Shown here: positions 24,701 through 32,587 of the stretch, piece after piece
How the letters are laid out: each line of letters opens with the position of its first letter
How positions within the stretch are numbered: the first letter of the stretch is position 1
Source: an uncultured Collinsella sp.
GTDB lineage: Bacteria > Actinomycetota > Coriobacteriia > Coriobacteriales > Coriobacteriaceae
DNA length: 46,223 bases
Direction of reading: 5' to 3'
Assembly: GCA_902489775.1 (NCBI GenBank)
Contig: CABUBH010000011.1
Location: 1-46,223 of the forward strand
Made by a program: the position numbers and the translations under genes
Notes under the pieces: generated by a model
Databases searched by the model: none
Seen by the model: only the letters and a program-made list of their open reading frames with translations
What the model was told of the DNA's origin: nothing

Positions 24701-25528
24701 CTACTCGCCGAGCTTGGGATGCAGCAGCGACGGCGCAGCGCCGAGCAGCATCTTGGTGTAGGGGTCCTGGGGGTGCTGGAAGACCTGCTTGGCCTCGCCC
24801 TGCTCGACGATCTTGCCGCCATTCATAACGATGATGTCGTCAGAGATATAGCGGACCGTCTGGATGTCATGGCTGATGAACACCATGGCCAGGCCGAGCT
24901 CCTTCTTAAGGTCGGTCAGCAGGTTCAGAATCTGCGCGCGGACCGAAACGTCCAGAGCCGAGGTGGGCTCGTCGGCGATGATGGCATCGGGGTTCAGCGA
25001 CAGGGCACGGGCAATTGCGACGCGCTGACGCTGGCCGCCCGAAAGCTGGCCGGGAAGAACCTCGGCAGCGGAGCTGGGCAGACCGGTGAGCTCCAAGAGT
25101 TCCTTGACGCGCTTCTCCTGCTCGGCCTCGGTACCCAGGTTGTGGACGCGCATGGGGTCGAGCAGCTGCTCGCGAACGACCATGCGGGGGTTGAGCGCCG
25201 TGGCCGGGTTCTGGAACACGACCGAGATGACGCGACCCATGTGGCGACGGTCCTCGGCGGTACGTTTGGTAACGTCCTTGCCCTTAAAGTAGACCTTGCC
25301 GCTCGTGGGGGCCTGCAGGCCGCACATGACGTTAGCGGTGGTGGACTTACCGCAACCGGACTCGCCGACGATGCCGATCGTCTGACCGGGCATGAGCTTA
25401 ATCGTTACACCCTGGACGGCGTGAACCAGGTTGGGGTGCAGAATCGAGCCGGTACGGGTCCTAAAGGTGACGTGGACGTCATCAAGGAAGATGATCGGCT
25501 CGACGCCGTTGACTGCGGTATCGCTCAT
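24701..25528 (-). CDS. ABC transporter ATPase, SatD/DppF-like
   Basis: 275 aa. Walker A GESGCGKST, Q-loop VFQNPATALNPR, signature SGGQRQR, Walker B AIIADEP and switch His in ISHDIQ. It is shorter than OppF: it ends at PYTKMLLGAAPSLL and lacks the C-terminal Cys-rich extension. It follows the fused permease-ATPase gene directly, with a strong ribosome site GGAGGTGAT. The second ATPase of a sialate-type peptide-family importer. Confidence 0.9.
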   Translation of the reverse strand: MSDTAVNGVEPIIFLDDVHVTFRTRTGSILHPNLVHAVQGVTIKLMPGQTIGIVGESGCGKSTTANVMCGLQAPTSGKVYFKGKDVTKRTAEDRRHMGRVISVVFQNPATALNPRMVVREQLLDPMRVHNLGTEAEQEKRVKELLELTGLPSSAAEVLPGQLSGGQRQRVAIARALSLNPDAIIADEPTSALDVSVRAQILNLLTDLKKELGLAMVFISHDIQTVRYISDDIIVMNGGKIVEQGEAKQVFQHPQDPYTKMLLGAAPSLLHPKLGE

Positions 25529-27544
25529 CTACATCACCTCCGCGTGAGGGGTCAAACCATTTGCCTTGAGCACCTCGTCGGGGAGCTCGGAATAGAAGTG
25601 CTCGGTGCCGGGCACGCGCTTGAAGACCGGACGGGTGTCCAGGCCAATACGCGGGTGGCTCGAGCGGGGCGCGAAGCGATCGCCCTTGGGGAAATCGCGC
25701 GGGCTCGGAACGGCGCCGGGCACCTGGTGCAGGCGGCCCGAACCGCTCTCGATGGACAGAACGGAACCCAGAAGACCGCGGGTGTACTCGTGGATCGGGT
25801 TAGTGAGCAGCTCCTTGGTGGGCGCCTGCTCGATAACCTGGCCAGCGTACATAACCGTGATGTTATGGGCGACCTCGGCGACCAGAGCCAGGTCATGCGA
25901 AACGAAGATCATGGCAAAGCCGAGCTTGGCCTGAAGATCGTTGAGCAGCTTGATGACCTGCTTCTGGACGGTAACGTCCAGAGCGGTCGTGGGCTCGTCG
26001 CAGATGACCAGCTTGGGGTCGCGGGTAAGGGCCATAGCGATCAGGACACGCTGACGCTGGCCGCCGGAAAGCTCGTGCGGATAGCTCTCGAGCGTGCGCT
26101 TGGGATCGAGGCCGACGAGCTCCAGGAGCTCCTCGGCGCTGCGGGTTCCGCCGCGCTTGGTGAGCTGCTTCATCTGGGCAGAGATGAGCATGGAGGGATT
26201 AAGCGAGGACAGGGCGTCCTGATAGACCATAGCGATATCGGTACCACGCAGGCCGAACCACTCCTTCTTGCTCATCTTGAGCAGGTCACGGCCCTCCCAG
26301 AGGACCTCGCCGGAAAGGTGCTCGTCCTCATCGGTCAGGCCCATGATGGCCAGCGTGGTGATGGACTTACCGCAACCGGACTCGCCCACCAGGCCCATGG
26401 TCTGACCAGGACGAACGTCAAAGTTGACATGGTCGACGACGTTGATATCACCGTGATGCTCAAACTGAATGCAGAAGTCACGGACCGAGAGAATCGGTTC
26501 GACAGACTCGTCGGGCACGTGGCGATCGTCACGCTTGAGCTCGACATCGCGCAGGGCGCCAAGGCGAGCGGAGAGGGACTGGGCCTGCTCCTTGTAGGCG
26601 CGAACGGGGTCGGAGACCAGCAGGTCGGCCTCGCGACGCTTGGAGGAATCGGTAGGATCCAGGGCGGCGGAGGGAGCAGCGGCCATGGCGTCGGTAATGC
26701 CCTCGGAGAGGATGTTGAGCGCCAGGCAGGTGATCATGATGGCCAGGCCCGGGAACAGCGCCTGCCACCAACGGCCGGCGAGCACGCCGCCGCGGGCGTC
26801 GGCGAGGATGTTGCCCCAGGTAGCGGTGGGCTCCTGGATACCAGCGCCGATGAAGGTCAGCGAGGCCTCGAAGATGATGGCGTCGGCGACCAGGGTAACG
26901 GTGAAGACCATGATCGGGGCGATGCAGTTACGCAGAACATGCTTGATCAAAATCCACGGAGCCTTGGCGCCGGAAACGATGACCGCGCGGACATAGTCCT
27001 CGCCGTACTCGGACACGATGTTGGCGCGCACGATACGGGCAATCTGCGGAGTGTACATAAAGCCGATGGCGAAGATAATCGACGGCACGGAGTTGCCCAG
27101 GATGGAGACGAAGACGGCCGCGAGGGCGATGCCCGGGATGGACATGATGATGTCCAGGATACGCATGATCGTCTCGGAGACGGCCTTGCGCGAAACCGCT
27201 GCAAGGGCGCCCACGACCGAGCCGCAGACCAGAGCCATGGCAGTGGCGCCAAAGCCGATAATCAGCGAGTAACGACCACCGTAGAGCATACGCGACAGAA
27301 TGTCGCGACCCTTATCGTCGGTACCGAAGATAAATCCGTTGCCGGGAGCCTGGCGAGCCGTAAAGATCTCGACCGGGCTATAGGGGGCAAGAAGGGGCGC
27401 CAGGATCGCAGTCAGGGCGACCAGCACCAGCACGACGGCGGCAATCTTAGAAGACAGCGTCATCTTCTTCCAGCCACCGAGCTTGAGCCCCTTGGAGGCA
27501 GCCTTCTCGAGCTGCTCGGTTTGCTTCTCTCGAATCTTTACCAT
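25529..27544 (-). CDS. Fused ABC permease-ATPase, SatC-like
   Basis: 671 aa in one continuous frame. Residues about 1-290 are a DppC-type permease (FGTDDKGRDILSRMLYGGR, EAA loop SGAKAPWILIKHVLRN). A charged linker (about 290-340) leads to a DppD-type ATPase: Walker A GESGCGKS, signature SGGQRQR, Walker B LVICDEP, switch His in VSHDLA. The C-terminal extension has lost the Cys residues (RFAPRSSHPRIGLDTR). A permease-ATPase fusion followed by a separate ATPase is, as I recall, the SatABCD layout of Haemophilus ducreyi and SiaEFGI of Corynebacterium glutamicum, both sialic acid importers. That and the nan genes point to sialic acid. Confidence 0.9.
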   Translation of the reverse strand: MVKIREKQTEQLEKAASKGLKLGGWKKMTLSSKIAAVVLVLVALTAILAPLLAPYSPVEIFTARQAPGNGFIFGTDDKGRDILSRMLYGGRYSLIIGFGATAMALVCGSVVGALAAVSRKAVSETIMRILDIIMSIPGIALAAVFVSILGNSVPSIIFAIGFMYTPQIARIVRANIVSEYGEDYVRAVIVSGAKAPWILIKHVLRNCIAPIMVFTVTLVADAIIFEASLTFIGAGIQEPTATWGNILADARGGVLAGRWWQALFPGLAIMITCLALNILSEGITDAMAAAPSAALDPTDSSKRREADLLVSDPVRAYKEQAQSLSARLGALRDVELKRDDRHVPDESVEPILSVRDFCIQFEHHGDINVVDHVNFDVRPGQTMGLVGESGCGKSITTLAIMGLTDEDEHLSGEVLWEGRDLLKMSKKEWFGLRGTDIAMVYQDALSSLNPSMLISAQMKQLTKRGGTRSAEELLELVGLDPKRTLESYPHELSGGQRQRVLIAMALTRDPKLVICDEPTTALDVTVQKQVIKLLNDLQAKLGFAMIFVSHDLALVAEVAHNITVMYAGQVIEQAPTKELLTNPIHEYTRGLLGSVLSIESGSGRLHQVPGAVPSPRDFPKGDRFAPRSSHPRIGLDTRPVFKRVPGTEHFYSELPDEVLKANGLTPHAEVM

Positions 27545-27547
27545 AAT

Positions 27548-28504
27548 CTACACCGTCCTGATGCGCGGGTTGATGAGCAGGTAGAGCATGTCAACCACGA
27601 TGTTGATGATGATGAAGGCAAGAGCAACGACGATAACGACGCCCTGAACCAGGTTCGCCTCGTTGCCCTGAACGCCCTGCAGAATCGCGGTGCCCATGCC
27701 GGGGAGGTTGAAGATAACCTCGATGACGACAGCGCCGCCCATGAGGTAACCGATCTTAAGACCGAGGGTGGTGACCGGGGTGATCAGCGCATTGCGAAGA
27801 ACGTTGATGCCGACGACGACCTTCTCGGGAACGCCGGCGCCGCGAGCCATACGGACATAATCCTTGTCGAGCTCCTCGACCATGGCGGTACGCACGATAC
27901 GAGTCATCTGGCCCGTCAGCGGAAATGCCAAGGCGATGGCGGGCATGATCATACGTCCCAGATAGCCAACCGGATTCGTGGTGAAGTGAGGCAGAGCACC
28001 CGATGCCGGGAGCACCTTAAGGTAGGAAGAGAACAGCAGGATCAACAGAACGGCAAGCCAGAACGACGGGGTTGCCAAGCCGGCGATGGAAAAGACGCGG
28101 ATCACTTGGTCCGGCCATTTGTCGCGATACAGTGCCGCGATGACGCCGAGCAAAAACGAAACGACCGCACCGATAGCAAGACCGATAAAGGTCAGCTGCA
28201 TCGTGACGGGCAGGGCCGTGGAGATGCGCTTGGCAACGGAGTTGCGAGCAGCACCATAGGTGCCCATGTCGCCATGGATCAAATCGCCCATATAGCGCAC
28301 GTAGCGCACGGGCCAGGGGTCGTCCAGACCATACTTCTCATGGTACTCGGCAACCGCCTCGGGCGAGGCACCGTCACCCAACGCCGTGTAGGCGGGGTCG
28401 GTCTTGGAGAACGACATAAGGAAGAACACCAGGACGGTGACGCCCAATGCCATGATCGGCAGCGCCACAAGACGCCTTCCAATCAAACGTAGCAAGTTGT
28501 TCAC
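27548..28504 (-). CDS. ABC transporter permease, SatB/DppB-like
   Basis: 318 aa, six predicted spans, with the DppB N-terminus (LIGRRLVALPIMALGVTVLVF), DPAYTALGDGAS, and EAA loop RMARGAGVPEKVVVGINVLRN. GTG 28504 is chosen because GGGGAG lies 5 nt upstream; the frame is open for 11 codons before it. It pairs with the permease half of the fused gene downstream. Confidence 0.9.
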   Translation of the reverse strand: MNNLLRLIGRRLVALPIMALGVTVLVFFLMSFSKTDPAYTALGDGASPEAVAEYHEKYGLDDPWPVRYVRYMGDLIHGDMGTYGAARNSVAKRISTALPVTMQLTFIGLAIGAVVSFLLGVIAALYRDKWPDQVIRVFSIAGLATPSFWLAVLLILLFSSYLKVLPASGALPHFTTNPVGYLGRMIMPAIALAFPLTGQMTRIVRTAMVEELDKDYVRMARGAGVPEKVVVGINVLRNALITPVTTLGLKIGYLMGGAVVIEVIFNLPGMGTAILQGVQGNEANLVQGVVIVVALAFIIINIVVDMLYLLINPRIRTV

Positions 28505-28565
28505 GTTCTCTCCCCTTTCTTTTGTCGGTAGGACCAACTGGTATATGAGTACGGATACTCATTAC

Positions 28566-28600
28566 AAGACCCGAGCGACATCGTTGCCGCCCGGGTCTTT
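28566..28600 (-). terminator. Hairpin between the binding-protein gene and satB-like gene
   Basis: Minus strand AGACCCG...CGGGTCT with short TTGT after it. Probably a partial terminator giving excess binding protein, as at the oppA-oppB junction. Confidence 0.65.
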
Positions 28601-28661
28601 GTTTCAACTATGAGGATACGGTCCCAACGACCGACATCCTGCATACAGACTCAAGCGAGTC

Positions 28662-30275
28662 TTACGCCTTGACGGTCGCAACGCCCCTGAAGGACATGCT
28701 CGTCGTGCCGATGCCCTTGAAGCCATCGAGGGCCTCGCCGTTGGGTGCAGTGGACGGATCGTCCCAGGAAGCGGAGACGGTCTTGACGTGGACAACGGGG
28801 TACAGAACGGCGTTGTCGGCAATGATGTCGAAGCACTCGTTCCACTTCTTCTGCTGCTCGTCGCCCTCGGCGGCAAGAGCCTCGTCCATGAGGCCGTGGA
28901 GCTTCTGCCACTCAGCGGACTCCTTCCACGGGCAACGGGTCTGCATCCAGACGTTGTCGCCGTACCACCAGTTGAGCAGCAGGTCGGGGTCGGCGCCGAA
29001 GCAGGAAGGATCGCCAGGGGCAAGGAGGATATCGTAGGCCTCGCCGCCGTCGATGGCAGCGTAAGTGGCCGGCGAGGTATCGGTCTGGATGGTCACATCG
29101 AAGCCGAGAGCGTCGAGGTCGTTCTTGACCTGGGCGGCCATGCCCTTAATCTGCTCGTTGTCGGTGGTGCGCAGGGTGATGGCACCCGGGGTGATGCCAG
29201 ACTCCTCGATGAGCTTCTTAGCCTTCTTGGCGTCGGTCTTGTACACCGTGGAAGCCTCATGATAGTTGGTGAAGCTCTTGGGCAGGTAGCAGCTGGCAGC
29301 GGTGGCAAGGCCGGCGAAGGTGTTGCTGACCATCTTCTCGGTGTCGAGCGCATACATGACAGCCTGACGGACCTTGACGTTGTTCCAAGGCTCCTTGGCG
29401 ACGTTGAACATGATGAAGCGGGTGCCGAAGCCCTGGACGTTGTCGATCTTGCAGCCAGCGCTCTCGAGCTGGTCGACGGCGTCAGCGGTGACGAGCTCCA
29501 TAACGAGCGTGGAGCCTTCCTGCTGGGCGGTAACGCGAGCGGTGGGGTCGGTCAGGATGCTGTACTGGATCTTCTTATCCTCGGCAGCATACTCACCGTT
29601 GTACTCGGGGTTGGGAACCAGGGTGATCTCGGTATCGGAGATAGAGTCGTACATCCAGGGGCCGGAACCGATCGGCTGCTTGGCGCGATCCTCCTCGGAC
29701 TGAGTAGCCGGGGTAACACGGATGATGGCCAGACGATCCTTGAGCAGGGAGAAGTTGGGGACCTTGGTCTTGACCGTTACAGTGCTGGCATCCTTGGCCT
29801 CGATGGACTCGAAGGGCTGGAAGAACGGAGCATAGGTAGCGGAAGCAGCGCAAGCGGTGTAGGAAGCGACGACGTCGTCAGCAGTGACCTCGGTACCATC
29901 GGAGAACTTGGCGCCCTTGCGGATGGTGACCTCGAAGGTAGTGTCGTCCACGGACTTGGGATCGTCGGTGGCGAGCTCGTTGAAGGTGCTGTAGTCGTGG
30001 TAATCGATGCCGTAGAGACCCTCGACGACGTGCCAGTTAGCACCCAGGCCCACAGCGGAGCCGGTGCTGGCGGGATCGAAGCTGGACGGAGCGTAAGCGG
30101 AACCAGCGGTAATCACACCGCCGCCACGGTTGGCGGAATCGGCGGAACCGGAAGCGGAACCCTCGTCGTTGGAGCTGCCACCGCAGCCGGTGAGACCAAG
30201 CCCTGCGACAGCAGCGACGCTGCCGGTGAGGCCGAGGAACGAACGCCTGGACATACCCTTGTTGATGATGGCCAT
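28662..30275 (-). CDS. Substrate-binding lipoprotein, SatA-like (SBP_bac_5 family)
   Basis: 537 aa. The N-terminus is a clear twin-arginine lipoprotein signal: SRRSFLGLTG (Arg 10-11), a hydrophobic core and lipobox LTGC (Cys 31), then a Ser/Gly-rich linker. The mature part is a peptide/nickel-type binding protein (FDPASTGSAVGLGANWHVVE, IGSGPWMYDS, VRQAVMYALDTEKM). First gene of the sat-nan operon, so it should deliver sialic acid or a sialo-compound to the SatBCD-like permease; an oligopeptide role cannot be excluded from sequence alone. ATG 30275 follows AGGAG by 5 nt. Confidence 0.87.
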   Translation of the reverse strand: MAIINKGMSRRSFLGLTGSVAAVAGLGLTGCGGSSNDEGSASGSADSANRGGGVITAGSAYAPSSFDPASTGSAVGLGANWHVVEGLYGIDYHDYSTFNELATDDPKSVDDTTFEVTIRKGAKFSDGTEVTADDVVASYTACAASATYAPFFQPFESIEAKDASTVTVKTKVPNFSLLKDRLAIIRVTPATQSEEDRAKQPIGSGPWMYDSISDTEITLVPNPEYNGEYAAEDKKIQYSILTDPTARVTAQQEGSTLVMELVTADAVDQLESAGCKIDNVQGFGTRFIMFNVAKEPWNNVKVRQAVMYALDTEKMVSNTFAGLATAASCYLPKSFTNYHEASTVYKTDAKKAKKLIEESGITPGAITLRTTDNEQIKGMAAQVKNDLDALGFDVTIQTDTSPATYAAIDGGEAYDILLAPGDPSCFGADPDLLLNWWYGDNVWMQTRCPWKESAEWQKLHGLMDEALAAEGDEQQKKWNECFDIIADNAVLYPVVHVKTVSASWDDPSTAPNGEALDGFKGIGTTSMSFRGVATVKA

Positions 30276-30394
30276 GTCTTCTCCTATCAATAGAGAATCT
30301 TACCCGGGAGCACCTAGACTTGCCCCCGCGCAACTTGCGGACGATATATACCTTACCTACCGACGAACCCAACTGAGGTGCCGCGCTCGGCGAC

Positions 30395-30475
30395 CGATAC
30401 ATACATACGCTTGAACGGTATTTACTACCGTTCACCGAATTCATTGACAAACGATTCGCCAGACAGTATGTATCG
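30395..30475 (-). promoter_or_regulatory. Promoter and operator region of the sat-nan operon
   Basis: Minus-strand -35 TTGTCA (30445-30450), 17-nt spacer, weak -10 TAGTAA (30422-30427). The -10 lies inside a perfect inverted repeat, TGAACGGTA-5 nt-TACCGTTCA (30412-30434). An outer 10-bp inverted repeat CGATACATAC / GTATGTATCG (30395-30404, 30466-30475) encloses both. The layout suggests a repressor site; the regulator gene is not in the window. Nothing else was seen in the 30276-30640 gap. Confidence 0.6.
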
Positions 30476-30640
30476 ACGAGGTGAGATATCAGTCATCGTC
30501 AACCCGCAGGATAGCAGGGTTGTTCACCATGGCTAGTCAAACGTTTTAGCGTTAATAAAACCCGAAATCGACAGGTAATCGCCGCGAAATAAATGATTGA
30601 AAATCGGCCAATCATGTATATCAGTTGTTTAGAAGCACGT

Positions 30641-32587
30641 TTAGTTTTCGGATCGGCTGGCCGATGCCTGGGCGCGTTCGGCATTCCATGCAACAAGTGC
30701 CTCGTGGACCGCTTTGGCGACATCGGCCGGAACGCCTCGAACTTCTGCAATCTCCTGCTCGCTTGCTGCGCGCAAACGCTTCATCGAGCCAAAATGGCGC
30801 ATAATGGCACGTTTTCTGGTGGGCCCCACGCCCGGAACGTCGTCAAGCACCGAAACCGTCATAGCCTTATCGCGCAACTCGCGGTGGAACGTAATCGCAA
30901 ATCGGTGGGATTCATCGCGAACCTGCTTGATCAGATAAAGCGAAGCGGAGCCGGTCGGCAGCACGACGGGAGTCTCGTCCCACGGCACGAAAACCTCCTC
31001 ATCGGCCTTTGCCAAGCCGCAAACTGGTATATCGAGGCCGAGCGCCTCAAGTTGCTTAATTGCAGCGGTCAATTGCGGCTTGCCGCCATCGACAACGAGC
31101 AAATCGGGGCGCGAGCCAAAGCGCTCGTCCGCCATGCGCTCGGGAGCATAACGACGCCCCAGAACCTCGGACATCGATACGAAGTCATTCGCCTCGTCCA
31201 ATTCGGCCTGAATTTTAAAGCGACGATACTGGCCCTTGTCGGCACGGCCGTTGGTAAATACCACCATCGAAGCGACGGTAAAGGTGCCGTGCAACGTCGA
31301 GATATCGAAGCACTCGATGCGCAACGGCGGCGCAGGCAGCGCCAGCGCGCTTTCGAGCTCCAGGAGCGCCTGATTGGTGCGATCGTCAGCATACCCCGTG
31401 CGCATCATGTAGCGCATGAGGGCATGGCGCGCATTTTTGGAAGCCATATCGAGCAGGCGGTGCTTTTCGCCGCGCTGCGGCCTATGGAGATGGCAAGAGC
31501 GTTCGCGCTTGGCCGCAAGCCACCCCCCCAACGCTTCGGCATCCTCAAGCTCGACAGAGAGATTGATCTCGGCTGGAATATCAGCCGTCTCGTCGTAATA
31601 GCGCTTAAGAAAGCCCGATTGAAGCTCTTCCTCGTCGACATCCAGGCCTTTATCGAGGATGAACTCACAAGTTCGAACCGTTCTGCCCTCGCGAACGACA
31701 AAGACACAGGCGGCAGAGATAGTCTCTTCGCGATAGAAGCCGATGACGTCAATATCGACGCTTGATGGAAAAACGACCTGTTGGCGATCGTCCAGGCCCC
31801 TAATGACTTCCAGGCGACGCTTGACGCGCGCCGCACGCTCAAAATCGAGCGTCTCGGCTGCCTCCGTCATCTCGGACGTAAGCTCGTCGACGACATCCTT
31901 GCGATGGCCCGACAAGAAACGTTCGACACGCTTGACGTTCTTGGCATAGTCGGCAGGGGAAATCGCACCGACGCATGCGCCCGGCCCGCGCCCGACATGG
32001 TAGTCAAAGCAGGGACGCCCGTTTTGCGCGCAAATCATATTAACGATGTCTTCTTCGCCCTTATGAGATTCGACAATGCGTCGGCAGCGGCGCCATTCCG
32101 CACAGGATGCCGAGCAAATAGGAATAACCTTGCGTAGCGTATCGATGGTCTCACGCGCCGCACGGCTATCGGTATAGGGGCCAAAATAGCGCGTTCCCGG
32201 TTTATGACGCTCTCGCGTGTATTTAATAGCCGGAAACAAGTCGCTCTTGGTAATGGCGATAAAGGGATAGCTTTTATCGTCTTTGAGATCGACGTTAAAG
32301 TACGGATGGTACTGGCCAATCAGATTGCGCTCGAGCACCAATGCCTCGTGCTCGGTCTCCACCACGATATAGTCGAAGCTCGCCACCAGCTGCATCATGA
32401 GCGGAATCTTTTGACGCTCGTCCTGCAGCGTCACATATTGACGCATACGGGCACGCAAGTTTTTCGCCTTGCCCACATAGATGACATCGCCCTTGGCATC
32501 TTTCCAAAGGTAGCAGCCGGGTTGCGTGGGAACGCGCGAAACCTGTTCGGCAAGTGTTGGAATGTTGTCGTGACCTGCCACGCGCAC
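30641..32587 (-). CDS. uvrC: Excinuclease ABC subunit C
   Basis: 648 aa. It makes both incisions around DNA lesions with UvrB. N-terminal GIY-YIG nuclease (PGCYLWKDAKGDVIYVGKAKNLRAR), UVR motif (TEAAETLDFERAARVKRRLEVI), RNase H-like nuclease (ECFDISTLHGT, LLVVDGGKPQL) and a C-terminal helix-hairpin-helix (LDDVPGVGPTRKRAIMRHFG). The start is GTG 32587 directly after the murJ stop, or GTG 32581; no strong ribosome site decides. In many Actinobacteria rapZ follows uvrC; here 10 kb of sat-nan genes intervene. Confidence 0.95.
   Translation of the reverse strand: MRVAGHDNIPTLAEQVSRVPTQPGCYLWKDAKGDVIYVGKAKNLRARMRQYVTLQDERQKIPLMMQLVASFDYIVVETEHEALVLERNLIGQYHPYFNVDLKDDKSYPFIAITKSDLFPAIKYTRERHKPGTRYFGPYTDSRAARETIDTLRKVIPICSASCAEWRRCRRIVESHKGEEDIVNMICAQNGRPCFDYHVGRGPGACVGAISPADYAKNVKRVERFLSGHRKDVVDELTSEMTEAAETLDFERAARVKRRLEVIRGLDDRQQVVFPSSVDIDVIGFYREETISAACVFVVREGRTVRTCEFILDKGLDVDEEELQSGFLKRYYDETADIPAEINLSVELEDAEALGGWLAAKRERSCHLHRPQRGEKHRLLDMASKNARHALMRYMMRTGYADDRTNQALLELESALALPAPPLRIECFDISTLHGTFTVASMVVFTNGRADKGQYRRFKIQAELDEANDFVSMSEVLGRRYAPERMADERFGSRPDLLVVDGGKPQLTAAIKQLEALGLDIPVCGLAKADEEVFVPWDETPVVLPTGSASLYLIKQVRDESHRFAITFHRELRDKAMTVSVLDDVPGVGPTRKRAIMRHFGSMKRLRAASEQEIAEVRGVPADVAKAVHEALVAWNAERAQASASRSEN

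Noticed and set aside
25529..27544. The fused permease-ATPase as a frameshift or assembly artefact
   Set aside because: The frame is continuous through a long linker, both domains are complete, and the same fusion is known in sialic acid importers.
24479..28492. A 1337-codon open frame on the plus strand
   Set aside because: It lies antisense to the fused permease-ATPase, the permease, the ATPase and part of the esterase. Its product has no recognisable domain and is His/Asp/Gly-rich, as expected from the reverse of GC-biased codons.
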